Shown piece after piece: positions 34,514 to 46,540 of a stretch of DNA of 64,000 nt (position 1 is the first letter of the stretch; each line of letters begins with the position of its first letter). Source of the stretch: Meghimatium bilineatum (taxonomy: Eukaryota > Mollusca > Gastropoda > Stylommatophora > Philomycidae); NCBI GenBank assembly GCA_034231615.1, contig CM067298.1, forward strand, positions 50,945,832 through 51,009,831, given 5' to 3'. The notes below the pieces were generated by a model. The model was not told the DNA's origin and ran no database searches. It worked only from the letters and a program-made list of their open reading frames with translations. A program made the translations under genes and the position numbers.

Positions 34514-36039
34514 TTGATGTTCCAAATATCCATCAAAAGGCAAGCATTACTAGACACCATATTAGTACTTCTGCCAGAACATAGTTTTAGCACATATTTA
34601 TATATAGAAGGTATGTACTTCTCTGAGAAACCTGGAGAACTAACAGAATCTAGTAATGCAGTCATAAGCAACACTGATGCCCATACTCCAGATTTACCAC
34701 TCTGAATCTCAAATCTTACTCACGCTCTAAACTTATTTCATACTTATTTACAAAAAAATGGTTTTTGTTTATCCCGGACTAATAGTGAAAAATGAAGCAA
34801 GCGTTACAACGTTCTTTTTAATGAAACGCTAGAAATGATGAAATAGTAAAAAGTGTGATGATTTTGCAATTCGCTGGTTTAACGGTTAGTATATAATACG
34901 GTGTTCGCATCAACCTAATCTTGCACCACCTCGCATCCATCTTTCTATCCATTTCTCTCTTCTTTTTCTGTCTCTCTCCTTCTCTTTAAAGTTGTGATTA
35001 AGATGCATTTTTCTAGAGAAACGTGATGTAAAAACAATATAGCGAATTCCCAATAAGAGAATAATTATTGGGTTAACCTTATACAAAATAATTACTTACA
35101 TTTCCAGTTTTGTATCATCCAGTTATCACAGAACAATGTCAGCTCACGCACTGTACAGTGTTCAATTTCTGATAAACAGAAGGGTTCAAAAGGGTTCAAT
35201 AATTTACTGCATTGTACTAGGGTTTTCCAGCATCTACCCCACCCTTCTCAACGAAAGGACACACCCCATATCAACTAGTATATTGAATCGATAATCTCTA
35301 GTGATGTTTAAAAAAAAGCACTTGTAGTAAATACTATGTCTGGACCTAGAGTAGATTCCTCGACCACTATATGCAAATTGTTTAACCACTCTGATAATAC
35401 AGTTTGCCTAATGGTATGTAAATTCTCAGTCGCTGGCATTGTCAGATCGTGAAAAAGGCAGCTCATCTGTGGTTGCGACCTAATGATGAAACATCAATTC
35501 TAATCAATTTCCAGAACATCCGTTAGATAATGGTATCCTAAATGATGGCCTAATTATGTGTGAACACATTCGACTGATAAAAATAATGAACGGGCCAGGC
35601 AGGAACAAAAAGATGGGATCAGCAAATGATATTAAATTCGAGAAATCTTTCATGTGACTTAATCCCAGATAGGACGTCATTATGTGCCTACATTAGACTA
35701 ACGTTAAGTGGTCGTTGGATTTGTTCTTCAGCGTTACAATTTTGGCTTTGTTTTTGGCAGACACAATCTTTTTTATTAGTAGGATGATATGTGTGTATGT
35801 CTGTGTGTTGGCCTAGTAATAAGAATAGACACATGCATCTATCTGTCTATGTTACGTGTCCTTTAGAGAACGTTGTCATGACTGCCACTCTAAAATCCGC
35901 TAGTTTCTGTGCAAACTGCCCAGCCTCTTACAGTGTCATTTTCAGAAGCTCTTCAATATTTTTTAATTAATCATAGTCTTGGTCTGCCTCGTGTTGTCTT
36001 TCCTTGAAAAATTCCTTAAATGATTCATCTGTTTAAACC
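34514..36039. other. Anonymous sequence
   Basis: Nothing recognised apart from a CT-rich tract near 34950-34985. Confidence 0.35.
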
Positions 36040-36830
36040 AACGTGCCTTAATTTTCTTAAATATGTTAACGCGTTGTTACATAGTTCTGAGGTGCCAGTC
36101 TTATTCTATGTTCAACTCTTTCTGGGCGTCTGCCTTGGTTCGTCTTTCCAATGTATTCTTGGACCTTTCTATAACATGTCGTTTAAAATATCGATATTGT
36201 GTATTCCATTGCGAATGTTATTATCCACTTCTCACAACTAGATGTTGCCGGCCACTGGAAAAAATGGCTTCTTAATAGCTATAACTCTGGGTTTTTTTCT
36301 GTTTGCCCTTTTGTCATAGATTTTTCATGTGTGATTTTATTTTGTAGGGCTATTGCTACTGTCTGCATAATCTCTGCTGATCACTTAATCGCATGTGGAG
36401 TTTGTGGTTGACCCGAGAAAATTAAAGTTTCTGATATTTTCTAGGTGTTCTTTGCCAATGACTGTAGTAGGTGAGAGTTCACTTCTATTGATATGCATAA
36501 TGTGTTTTCAAATGTTTTCATTAAGGCAAAGATTGTGTGCCTCGCTATGAGGTTTAACTAACATAACCATGTGTTCTAAACGTATGGGGCTCCGTGATAT
36601 TACAGTTGTGTTATCTGCATACATATTCTCTGGATTATCATATCCTCCGTTATTAAGGGGTTGAAACTGTTCTTAACCGGTTTTCTGGTATATTTCCCAT
36701 AATGGTTTCTTCACATATGTTGAACAGATGTGGTGAGAGATGCATCTTATTATGGCTCCTATTTAGACCTCAAACCAGTAAGATGTTTCTCCCTCGAGGC
36801 TGACAGAAAAATGTTGCTCTGATGAAGGAT
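36040..36830 (-). pseudogene. LINE RT relic with a mutated YADD motif
   Basis: On the minus strand a WFEV...GCI motif B region (about 36805-36745) leads to LSPHLFNICEETIMGNIPEN, then MYADNTTVISRSPIRLEHMV (about 36627-36568), KEHLENIRNFNFLGSTTNS (about 36450-36395) and a degraded AIALQ..IT stretch. Motif C reads YADN, losing the second catalytic Asp. Further 3' pieces to about 36040 match more weakly. Plus-strand frames here are shadows. Confidence 0.8.
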
Positions 36831-37492
36831 TTTGAAGAGCGATATATACAGATATAAAGATATAGAAAAGAACGACAGATAACAATAGAACAATAGATAA
36901 CATGATATAAAACTGTACAAGTAATACTGAATTATATTAAATAATTTTACTAATTATTCATTTATTTTTTAAAAGAATGAAAGAAAATAACACGAAAGAA
37001 AACATAGGAAAATGTAGAAAGAAAAGATAAAGAAAAAAAACGGGGGAAAAACGAAAAAGAGTAACTGTCATCTACAAAAACATAGTTTTTACAATATTGA
37101 GAAAAGAATCTCAAATGTAAAAGATAAAAAAAGATATACATAAAAACTAACTTCTTAAAATAATTTCTAACATATTGAGCAGAGATGGCCAACATATGGT
37201 TCATGCGTCGATTATTGCGCAGTGTTTTTTTTATAAATAGCGCATTGCACACTAGTGTTAATCAAAATGACAGTCTAGCCACATAAAACGTATTAAATAC
37301 TAATTAGTTTTAGAATTAAAACAAAATTAACTTAATTTTTTAAAAGCGACAACAATTCTATAACACTTCTATATATGTTTTATTGCATATCCATTTGCGC
37401 TAGGACATGCAACAATTGACTGAACTGTAATGTAGAGCTTGAAAAATTGGTCGCATTTAATGCTCACATTTGGTCAAGCTTCATGTAGGATA
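36831..37492. other. Anonymous A-rich sequence
   Basis: A-rich on the plus strand; nothing recognised. Confidence 0.35.
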
Positions 37493-38484
37493 TAGATTCC
37501 CAAACGTTTTCGGCTACTGACCACTTTGCAAGAAATAAATGTTGCAACGCCTTGCCCCCCCCCCCCCCCCCCACTATAACAGTTTTCCTCGTTCAAGCCA
37601 TATGTTATTTACGATGTAAATAAACGACGTAAATAACAACTAATTGTATATTACTGTTTATTTCGTTATATTATTGAAAAAGTAGAGGCCAGTATATTCT
37701 TCATCTTGAACACCACTTATTGTTATACCGATTTTGATGACACAAAGCCCATATGTAAAGATTGTAAAGTGTATGCTTGAATAACATTATGTACCGTTTC
37801 ATACAATGGCTTAAATATAAAAATCAGAATACATATTAAGTTATTCCATTCCTTTAGTAAAAATCGTATTGCTATAATTGAAGCATAAAATATATTTAAA
37901 AATTGTTTATTCCGAATTTATAAGGTTAAAAGAAATTATAACAAATTAATGTGAAGGATGGGGGATGCCTTTTTAAAACTTTGTTAATATCGGGTTCAAC
38001 TTTCGGTAAAACAGTCATAAATCGCCATTCTAAGTTATATTATATGCAATCGGTTCCTTTTCTTAGCACATTGGATTAGATAGTACATTAGATAGTACAT
38101 TGAAGTACTGAACTTAAGCTCAGTCAAATAGGAAGATGGAAATGCAATTAATAATTTCTGAACTATTTCCCATAATTCAGGCTGTAGATTCAGTATTGAT
38201 TTCTGAAACCATAATTGTTGGTATCCACAACTGAAATAGAGAATTGATGAAAACATTAAAAGTTTAAGATGGGCATAAATTTAAAATGATGATACAAGCG
38301 AAAAATCGCAAAAATAATTTGTTTTTAAATATATATATATATATATATAATTGATTTCTTCTATAAAGTGACACCGATCCTTAGACCGCTGAAGGTCCCC
38401 AATAACTTCTGAATCCACTAACGCCCCCACCCCTTGAAGGCTTCAGCGCCTACTAGGGGCAGTACTGCCTACTTTGAGAGCCTA
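37493..38484 (-). mobile_element. hAT element, internally deleted, with ZBED5-like transposase end
   Basis: A ~990-bp element with imperfect terminal inverted repeats, TAGATTCCCAAA on the left and, reverse-complemented, TAGGCTCTCAAA on the right. The right end continues with GCAGTACTGCCCCTAGTAGG, and GAAGCCTTCAAGGGGTGGGG, sequence characteristic of a widespread hAT family. Between the ends only the last part of the transposase survives (separate entry). An 18-bp C-run lies at 37555-37572. No clear 8-bp target duplication was found. Confidence 0.75.
37950..38210 (-). pseudogene. hAT transposase C-terminal dimerisation region (ZBED5/SCAND3-like)
   Basis: On the minus strand: ELWEIVQKLLIAFPSSYLTE (about 38196-38137), then KKRNRLHI (about 38067-38044), and after a frame change EWRFMTVLPKVEPDINKVLK (about 38035-37975). 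In hAT transposases and domesticated relatives such as ZBED5 this is the C-terminal dimerisation region (LLIAFPSSYL.E..FS...L...KRNRL). A 30-bp stretch between FS and KKRNRL is imperfect and encodes a small repeat (MYYLMYYLI, from duplicated AGATAGTACATT at about 38078-38102). BED finger and DDE catalytic core are missing, so it is a deletion derivative. Confidence 0.85.
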
Positions 38485-38664
38485 TGATTTAGAACACCAT
38501 ATATTTTTAGTAAGAGATTTCTTTGGAAACCATTATACACTGCTGAATCTACTGGGTATCAAATATAGCTATGAAAAAGCAAACCCATTGCACATAGGAA
38601 GTAAGAGCTAATTGCTCGTAATTCCTGTGAATCGATACAGCAACGACAATGACTTATTTATTTA

Positions 38665-38832
38665 ACTATCTTCTTCTTTTTCATCGTTCATTCTCAAACA
38701 CCCACTGGATATCTCTTGTAGCAGGACCATGGTCCTATTAGATTTCCAGAAGGATGTAGTCCAGAGAATGGATATTGGGCTTTGTCGCCGTTTTATTTCC
38801 GCCAATAGCCCGACACATCCATCTTCGGCGGA
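38665..38832 (-). mobile_element. Family 2 SINE-like element
   Basis: Reverse complement starts CCGCCGAAGATGGATGTGTC, has GGCGGAAATAAAACGGCG, CTCTGGACTACATCCTTCTGG, AGGACCATGGTCCT and GAGAATGAACGATG, and ends in an (A,G) tail (GAAGAAG) at 38670. It lies 180 bp from the hAT element. No clear target-site duplication. Confidence 0.88.
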
Positions 38833-40600
38833 ATATATCTATCTAACATCCAACAATATGTTTATACATCAATCTATCTACATATTTATCTAACGAATTT
38901 GTTTCTTTAGACTAGGAGAACACTTCCCGGTCGTTCTCTACTTCGGTGCAGAGACATATGCACAGACGATATCCACGTTGTAGGCATTGATACGGAATCA
39001 TAGGATGTGGATGCCGTGGGTCGAGTTGCATGGTGAGGAAACATTGGTAGTGGTATATGGATAAGGAGGAGAGAAATGACAAATACTGCATGGACTGCGC
39101 TTATGGGAAGACGCACAATAGAAGACAGTAGGGAAAACAGCATGCGATTGTGAGGATGAGCTTGTGTATCCTTGTGCATATTTTGGAGGGCACTTTGTGA
39201 CTTGGATTGATTTTGTGAGTCCCATCTATCATTGTCATGAATCGTAGATTATATTTCTTATAGAACAACAATCACACTATCGGCAGGAACGACGGGAAAG
39301 TGTCGACGATTTGTCTATCTACAAATCTACTAGTCTGTCTTTTCTGTCTGCATGTATGCATGTCTATATAGTCGGCTGTCTGCTTGCCTTCCTAATTGTC
39401 CGCATAATCAGTGTGCCTGTGTATTCATATATCTGTATGATCCACGTGACAACGTGTTCATTCCATTTGTTGTCTTCTTTTAATGAGATTTGGATTTCAA
39501 TATCGGGATGCGGTTTATTTCTTGAGCTATGGTGCAACATTATGTGAGACATATTCTCCACAGACAAATCATCATAAGGATGGATTACATATACACAATT
39601 TGAGAACAATAAAGCAATCAGTTATACATGTAAGCATTACATAACTTTGAAGTACTTCTATATTTACATAAAAGAAATATGTATAGCATTTGGTTTAGTA
39701 CCAACCGAGATGTAGTATTATAAGGCTTTGTGCAATTGCGGATTATACTCAATGGGAAATTAGTACATCGGGATTGTGCAATGGTGATGATCTGATGGCT
39801 AAATAAACTAATTCACTAATCTACATATATAGAGAGACCCCAACTCAGAAGACGTTAAGATAATATACCCATATATTGTCTATATTATTGTTAACACTTC
39901 TGTAAATAGAGACGAACAAGATGATCATGTTACTGTACCAGACAGATCATATTCTAAATTGGTTTCAAATGTATGATTATTGTATCCTTTTTGTGGGGTG
40001 TTCTATAAATATTATATACTTATATTACAAATAGACTGTCACAGCAAGAATACAGAATACGGAATTTTCACTTTCCTTGTATTTAACAGTGAAATCGCGT
40101 TTCTGAATCAAAATATCCAGTATAAAGCAGTTAAAAAATTGTGTTGATTACATTAAGATTTTTATGAAGGAAATTTACGTCGTAGATGATCTCACACAAT
40201 TGAAAGTCTGACAAGAAAAAGGTAAACATCTTGAATTCAGAAACCCAGGAAATATTTTGTATAAATGGATATTGTAATACTGGTGAAAAGTGACTAGAAA
40301 ATAGTGGTTTGCTTATATTCTAAGTTATTTTATTTTATTTAATGTATACAATTTTATTTTTATCCTTTCTCAATTTTATGCTTACAGGATATACATATAA
40401 TTTACGTTTAGTAAGCTTATATCGATTTACTTGTATAATTACAGAAAATATTAGACAAGCGAAACCGAGGTTAGCTTTGTCCTTGGTGATTAGCTTGTAA
40501 GTACAAGGCCAGTTCTAATCTCCAGAATTAACATTGTACTGATAGCTTACTATACTAACGATATGGTTACAGGCGTCCATTTTTCAGTGGAGGTGGTGGA
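38833..40600. other. Anonymous sequence
   Basis: Nothing recognised on either strand. Confidence 0.35.
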
Positions 40601-40619
40601 AAATCAAGAGATAAATGTT

Positions 40620-41190
40620 CCAGTGTAGGGTAACGTTTCGACTAAAAAGCCTTCATCATGGCAAACAAACGACTACACTAAAACAAATCTTACATGGAGA
40701 CAAATAGCGTTATAATAAGGAGAGGAGGACAAGAGCAGATCGATATGGAGGAAGCACAGATGTAGCAGCATGACAGGAGAGAAGGTATGGGAAGAAGATA
40801 GTAGTAAGTGAGAAGGGGAAAGTGGACAGAAGAAAGTGAGATGCAAATAAAAAAAAAAGATATAATAGCAAGTAAATTAAAAATAAATTAAATATACTTA
40901 TTTCACAAGTGGCAACAGAGAATGAATATTACAGAAAAACAATCATAATGTAAGGGAATACAAAAATTAGATGATACGAAAGATCAGATGTCAGAGAGAG
41001 CGCGGAAAGAGAGGGGAGAGAGAAAGGGGCCAAACGGCAGGTACAGACGTGGATGAGCAAACATCAGAAGGAAAATATGATCAGATAAGTGTGATCATAT
41101 ATGAGAGTAAAATAGTGCAATAATAAATAAGATTTGTTTTAGTGTAGTCGTTTGTTTGTCCTGATGAAGGATTTTTAGTGTAAATTTCGT
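40620..41190. mobile_element. Penelope-type terminal sequence in inverted arrangement
   Basis: Two copies of one sequence face each other: minus-strand 40692-40651 and plus-strand 41129-41170 share AAGATTTGTTTTAGTGTAGT and CGTTTGTTTG, followed on both by (A/C)TGATGAAGG. After this the left copy continues TTTTTAGTCGAAACGTTA, a hammerhead-like GAAAC ending; the right copy is degraded (TTTTTAGTGTAAATTTCG). The 436 bp between the arms are strongly purine-rich on the plus strand. The GATGAA...GAAAC core resembles that near the GIY-YIG relic at 7159, so I infer a Penelope-like origin. Confidence 0.6.
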
Positions 41191-41299
41191 TTGTCCCTGT
41201 ATCTCGTTGTTAGGTTGTTTTATGTTTTATTTTGGTAATACGTCTACCAATTTTTGTATATATTGAAGTGGTAGAAACACTGAACGTATTTCTTACCAA

Positions 41300-41462
41300 C
41301 GCCGAAGTCAATTGTGTTCCGCCAATGGCGCAAATAAAATCCCAATACAACGCATTTTCGTTGTCTGGATTACCTCCTATTGGAGATCTAGTAGTGTCAG
41401 TATTGTATACAATGTCATTTCTTTAGAGAGTTCCGGTGGAAGATTGAGAACGAACAGAAACA
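41300..41462 (+). mobile_element. Family 2 SINE-like element, diverged copy
   Basis: Landmarks in order: GCCGAAGTCAATTGTGTT, AATGGCGCAAATAAAA, ACGCATTTTCGTTGTCTGGA, a modified middle, then GATTGAGAACGAACAG. It lacks a (GAA)n tail. Confidence 0.75.
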
Positions 41463-42364
41463 AATGTGTTTATTTTAATTACTTTTCTATAACAAATTCC
41501 TCCTGTATTAGCTATTTCTTATTGTGTTGCTGCTCTGCGTTATCTCATGTGTTGTTATTTCATTTTTTTAAATATGTTTTAAGCATGTGTAAATAAAAAA
41601 TATGTTTTAAGCATGTGTAAATCTAATCTCTTTGCACATGTAAATAATAACTTTATTTTCTCGTATGTTGTTAATAATTGTATCTCTCATATATTAGTAT
41701 TCACTGATATAGCAGACCTTTCATTCTAACATTTATTTACCTGCCTATGTGACCGGCGCTTTGATACAGTAATTGTGCTTGCATCTTGCGATCATCATAC
41801 TATATTAGAAATCAGATGTAGACAGTTTATCTACCGGATTATTCTGCAATGAATGACAAACTTTTGCTCTTCATGCGACATATTCTTTCTCCCAAAAATA
41901 CTCTTTATGGACTCAACTTTTCACGATTCTAAACGAGATAATTTCCAATATTTGGGCACACACAAAAATAGCTCAGAAGACTGTGATGTCGAAATCATGA
42001 GAAGAATTACGATGGCGACATATATATTATATATTAACTGGAATGTGTGCCAATAAGGAATGCATCTACATAACGTAGTTAGCATTAAGCTCAAAATCAT
42101 TTAATTATTCTGAACAATAGTCGCATTTACTTAATTCACATTATTTGTAAAATACTTATAATTTTGATAAATGGATGTAAATAAATATAAGTTATATTTT
42201 CACTGTGGAGGTAATATCATGATGGTGTTCCTCCTTCGCAAGCAAGGATGAGTAGGGCATGAAAAATAATAAATGCGATGAAAAAATAAATAATAATAAT
42301 AAATTGGTAATTGTCTAATTCGGTTTGTGAGCTCGACTAATAGTATATGAACATATCACCCCTG
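41463..42364. other. Anonymous sequence with possible LINE scrap
   Basis: A short tandem duplication of ATATGTTTTAAGCATGTGTAAA occurs at about 41571-41622. At 41930-42015 DNFQYLGTHKNSSEDCDVEI resembles the LINE thumb motif (FxYLGxxxxxxGDCxxEI), probably a LINE scrap of about 90 bp. Confidence 0.45.
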
Positions 42365-42560
42365 TGTTATAGTCAGCTTTCCCGAAGGGCAAGCGAGGGG
42401 GGGGGGGTGGTGGTGAGAAGAATAGCAACAAAATAACACGTAACGCATTTCGTAATAGGTGGACTGAGGAAGAAGGACGTACTTGGTCATAATTGATCAA
42501 AGACAAAGAGTCTTTAAGACACCATGCTGAATCGGACGATTTGTCTCTTCTGCAAACGCG
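42365..42560 (+). mobile_element. Family 1 SINE-like element, strongly diverged
   Basis: AATAGCAACA, ACGCATTTCGTAATAGGTGGACTGAGGA-like text and AGACACCATGCTGAATCGGA fall in the order of the family 1 blocks ATAGCAACA, ACGCATGTCGTAAAAGGCGA and AAAGCCACGCTGAAGTTGGA. A G11 run precedes it at about 42398-42408. No tail or TSD was seen. Confidence 0.45.
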
Positions 42561-42589
42561 ACTGTGATATAACTGGTACTGACATATGG

Positions 42590-43990
42590 GTATTATCTTT
42601 TGAAATTCTGGTAATCTTCTTGAATTTCAGTTGATTTCTAATTGCTTTGATCATCTGTTTTTATCGATGTATTGGCATATCTGGTTGATCTTCGGCAGCT
42701 CCTTCCTTAGCCAGCCTATCTGCTTCCTGGTTTCCAGGTATTCCACAATGCGATGATATTCACTGCATAGCTATGTTATGCTGATTGCTTAGTTCGGTCA
42801 GTAGTATTTGCAGGTCTAGTAGTTTTCTAGACTGGATCGCTTCTAGTGCTTTTCTTGTATCTGTCGTAAATTCTACAGGACATAAAATCCAAGAGTTCGC
42901 TCCTCAGATTTTTGGTTGCCACCTTGATTGCCTCGATTTCTGCATGGCTTTTATGACATAATTTTCCCGTTGGTGCTTTGATTATATCCCTAACATTATT
43001 TGGGTAATCTATATATATATATATTGCTACTCCTCCATTTTTACTGCATTATCTACTGACCCATCTGTATATACTCTGATTCACATGCCTTGTGTATATT
43101 CTTCATCAAATAGACTGAGAGAAAACGTCTTACGTTGTACAGTATTCTGTTCATTCTCCCTGAAAATTCCTTTCAAATCAGTCTCGATATGAATAGGCAA
43201 TCCACCGTCTTCTCTTAGAGGGTGTGTTGTGGTGAAAACTTTATGGAGCTGTCAACTTCAGGCATGTCTGAGATTTTGCTACGGAGTCTTTTAGAATAAT
43301 GGAGAAAATTACTTCTTGCAGTCACTCCATTACATAGTTTCCTCAGGATGGCCAACTTTCTCATGGCCTTTGTTGTTACTTTGTTGATGTGTTTCTTCCT
43401 AGTAAGCCTACTGCCAAAAATGACTTCAAGATATATTGGCTGTTTGTATTCCATCATGAGCTCTCCATTTATCTTGATGGCACCAGGTTTCGTTTTGGTG
43501 AAAACTAAACACGCTTCATTTATCTCTGATGATGTTCACACACTATTTGATTGACCATGATATTATATCACTTATAGTTCTTTGTACCTGTTTGTTATCC
43601 ATTGGCGCGCGTTCTTCCGTGCACCATACTACCAAGTCATCAGCACACATTGCCATTTTGGTATATTTGGTATATTTGTAATTCAGCAACCAGATCATTC
43701 ATATTGAACAAAAACAGTGTAGGGACAACACGCATCTCTGTAGTACCTCTTGACTTAGTATGCATTTATTATTTTGTAACCATCTAGTTGTACTTAGCTC
43801 TTCTGTTATGTAGGTATGATTTTATCCATTTATACATTATACCATCCATTCTGCAATTTCTAAATGTCGTTAGAAGTCCTCTTTTCTAAATTCTGTCAAG
43901 ATCTTTTTTTATGTATGTCAAGACTGACAGGACCAGTTTATTAACTTGAAATGCATCCACTAACTGTTGATAGGGGTATGTTTCCTGATC
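42590..43990 (-). pseudogene. LINE RT-RNase H relic, most complete of its type
   Basis: Minus-strand order: RT fingers (TGPVSLDIHKK, about 43940-43905), GIMYKWIKSYLHNRRAK (about 43845-43795), a degraded motif B, motif C CADDLVVWCTEE (catalytic ADD at 43644-43636, intact), TISDIISWS, NEACLVFTKTKPGAIKING (about 43520-43465), YLEVIFGSRLTRKKHINKV (43430-43375) and MRKLAILRKL. RNase H then follows: VYTDGSVDNA (about 43070-43040), SHAEIEAIKVA (about 42950-42920), HCGIPGNQEADRLAKEGAAE (about 42760-42700). All catalytic Asp/Glu positions that I can see are retained, yet stops and shifts are common. The TA run at 43011-43022 expands a loop in RNase H. RNase H-bearing LINEs of the Jockey/I group have this order. 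Confidence 0.9.
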
Positions 43991-44671
43991 TTCAGTAGAG
44001 TAGCATTAACAACAATAGAAAGGGGCTATTTCGTAATCAATCTGTAAGACTTGAGAATGCGCTGTTCATCCGTCGTACTATATCATGCTAAGAAGTGTGC
44101 ACCTGTTTTATTTGTTGGTGCATCTAGTAAATTTTTAACTAATTGTGTATTCTTTACTGTTGTGAACTTAGTGTCAGCTACGTTGATTTTAATAAACTGC
44201 AAAACAATATCTTGACATTCATAATAGTATACCGACCTTATATTCCAATTGGACACACAAATATGAAATGCATTTGCTATTTGAGGTTGTATAAATGTAC
44301 TGGAAATGTGACATAACATTCGAGCTTCGAGTGCATTTATAAAACATATTAAAATGCGTTCATATGTTCTATGCGCTGAACTAAATCACTGACATAAATG
44401 CGAATATGTTAATTTCCAATAATATTGTTTGTCGTGTTATTTTATATAGCGCAAATATGATATATTAAAAATAATTGCCCAATTACTGAAAAAACTATTT
44501 CTTGAGACATTATTACTATTATTAAACATGTATTTACGGCTTCATGTATTTAAGTAACGTTGTTACTGATTTACGTGATTTTTAAACAGCGACAAACGAA
44601 TTGGAAGCCACTGTACAACGCAATCGCTATTCTGTTTGTAAGCAACACTGATGAGAGAACTTACATCGTGA
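43991..44671. other. Anonymous sequence
   Basis: Nothing recognised. Confidence 0.35.
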
Positions 44672-44682
44672 TACTTGAATGT

Positions 44683-45141
44683 CTTTCTTCTTCTTCTTCT
44701 TCTTTCTGTCCTCATGTACCTTTCGGTGTTGAGGAGAGAGTGATTGTACGGTGTGTTGCCTTTTTATTTGCCTCTTCTGCTGTTATATTTCCGAGTGTCT
44801 CTAATACACTATCTATCCACGTTTTACGAGGGCGTCCAAAAGGTCGCCTGTTTTCGTATCGTTTGTTAAAGGTTTTTTGGATAATACTTTGCTCTTTCTG
44901 TCTGGTTATGTGGCCGCACCATTTAACTTGTTGTTTCTGGATGTATTCTATTGTTGACTTGATCCCTAATTGTCTCCTTAGTGCTTCATTCCTGATTTTG
45001 TCTCTCAATCTAACTCCAATCAAACGTCTCACACATTTCATTTCATTGATGTTAATCTTATGAATTGTTCTAGAAACTAGTGTCCAAGTTTGACACTGAT
45101 AACACAACGTTGGTAAAAAAAAATGGTATTGAAAAGCGCTT
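44683..45141 (-). pseudogene. 5'-truncated LINE with (GAA)n tail and target-site duplication
   Basis: On the minus strand a 131-codon open frame (45107-44712) reads CYQCQTWTLVSRTIHKININ, MKCVRRLIGVRLRDKIRNEA, IQKQQVKWCGHITRQKEQS and RRPFGRPRKTWIDSVLETLG, the C-terminus of a LINE RT protein. It ends at about 44712 and is followed by (GAA)n down to 44683. An 11-bp direct repeat with one mismatch, TACTTGAATGT (44672-44682) and TACTTGTATGT (45142-45152), brackets it. It is the only LINE here with this tail, the one shared by SINE-like families 1 and 2. The uninterrupted frame suggests a comparatively recent insertion. Confidence 0.85.
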
Positions 45142-45152
45142 TACTTGTATGT

Positions 45153-46282
45153 ATAGAACTAATTTATACGGCCAGCATAACATCATCAACTTTGTAATCC
45201 GATTATGTAATCCGATATTTCGCATGTTGCATAGTGTATGGTGTATTGAGATATCAACAAATCAAGCATTACAAAGCTTATCACAGACTGCAGTCACATT
45301 TATAATGGTGGCAGCATAATCATTATCACAACTATTTACATCTCCACAATATGAACATAACCAAATCATTCACGTGATCTTTCACGTACGTCGTAAATTA
45401 ATCATCCTCCGTTTACTTTAAGCAAATTTTGAAGTCACATGAGACAGGTATCGATAAATATATTGTTTACCAGATTTACAGAACCTATATATTTAATAAT
45501 GAATCTGCTGGACGTATGTGTTACAACTTTGTACGAATGTTTTTACCTGCGTTGTTATTGATTACTTAAACTGAAAATAGTTGATAAAATGCATCTCGAT
45601 TCGGATAAAGGGTGACATGATAATTTAACGAGTAACAGAACAACTTTTACTACATTTTCTGTATTTGCTATATTTGAATTAATACATATTGTAATGATAC
45701 AAGAGTTAATTTCAAGTGGCAAGTTTTACATTTGTTTGTTTGTTGGCTATATTTGGTATTTGAAAACTTTAAATTTCCTACAACAGCAAATTTGCAAGAT
45801 CAACAATGGGCGATACAGTTCCTTCGTAACCACTTAATCATACAATAGTGTTACAAAAGTTGTTCATCCCAAGTCTATTTCTCCTTAGAATTCGTTCTTT
45901 ATTCTCCTGCAAGCACACACGATCTCAACACATTCTAGAGATATGTTTTTTAATGGCATCGAAAAATAAATGTCCGAACTCTTTCACAGACGTTAGGCTG
46001 AGCACGTAATATAAATAGTATGTGCACCATCTTAGAGCATTTTGTTAATATGTGTCCACGACCTCTTCCGTTTCGTTGTTTAAATGTTTGGGCCGTTTTA
46101 ATTTTGTTCTCCCATTGTTGTGTTTTGAAAATATCTAGCTTATATTTGTATTCATCTTCTGCTAGATACCATTTTGTTATACAGTAAGTAAATGTATATT
46201 ACGGATACTTTGTTTCAGATGACGTGAAGTTTAGTGATTAGTTCTCTTGTCCAAAATATTTGATACAACATAATAGCAAGAG
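45153..46282. other. Anonymous sequence
   Basis: Nothing recognised. Confidence 0.35.
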
Positions 46283-46540
46283 AAAGTGTGATGATGATCA
46301 GGATGGTATTACCTGTACTGGGGGTGGCGGTGAAGACAGAGTTGGTCATGGTGATGTGAGGGTGACGGCGATGGTAGTAGTGGTGGTAGTGTTGGTGGTC
46401 GATTATGGATATGATGATTATGGTTATGATGATGACACTTATGATGATGGCAATAATGATGCTACTGCTGCTGATGATGATGATAGATGTTGGATGGATC
46501 AGAATGATGGATGCTGATTATGTTGATGATGACTGCGGCG
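46283..46540. repeat. (GAT)n-rich low-complexity region
   Basis: Imperfect GAT/GTG triplets. All overlapping frames are Asp- or Met-rich by composition. Could be a degraded LINE (GAT)n tail, as seen after the relic at 16180. Confidence 0.85.
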
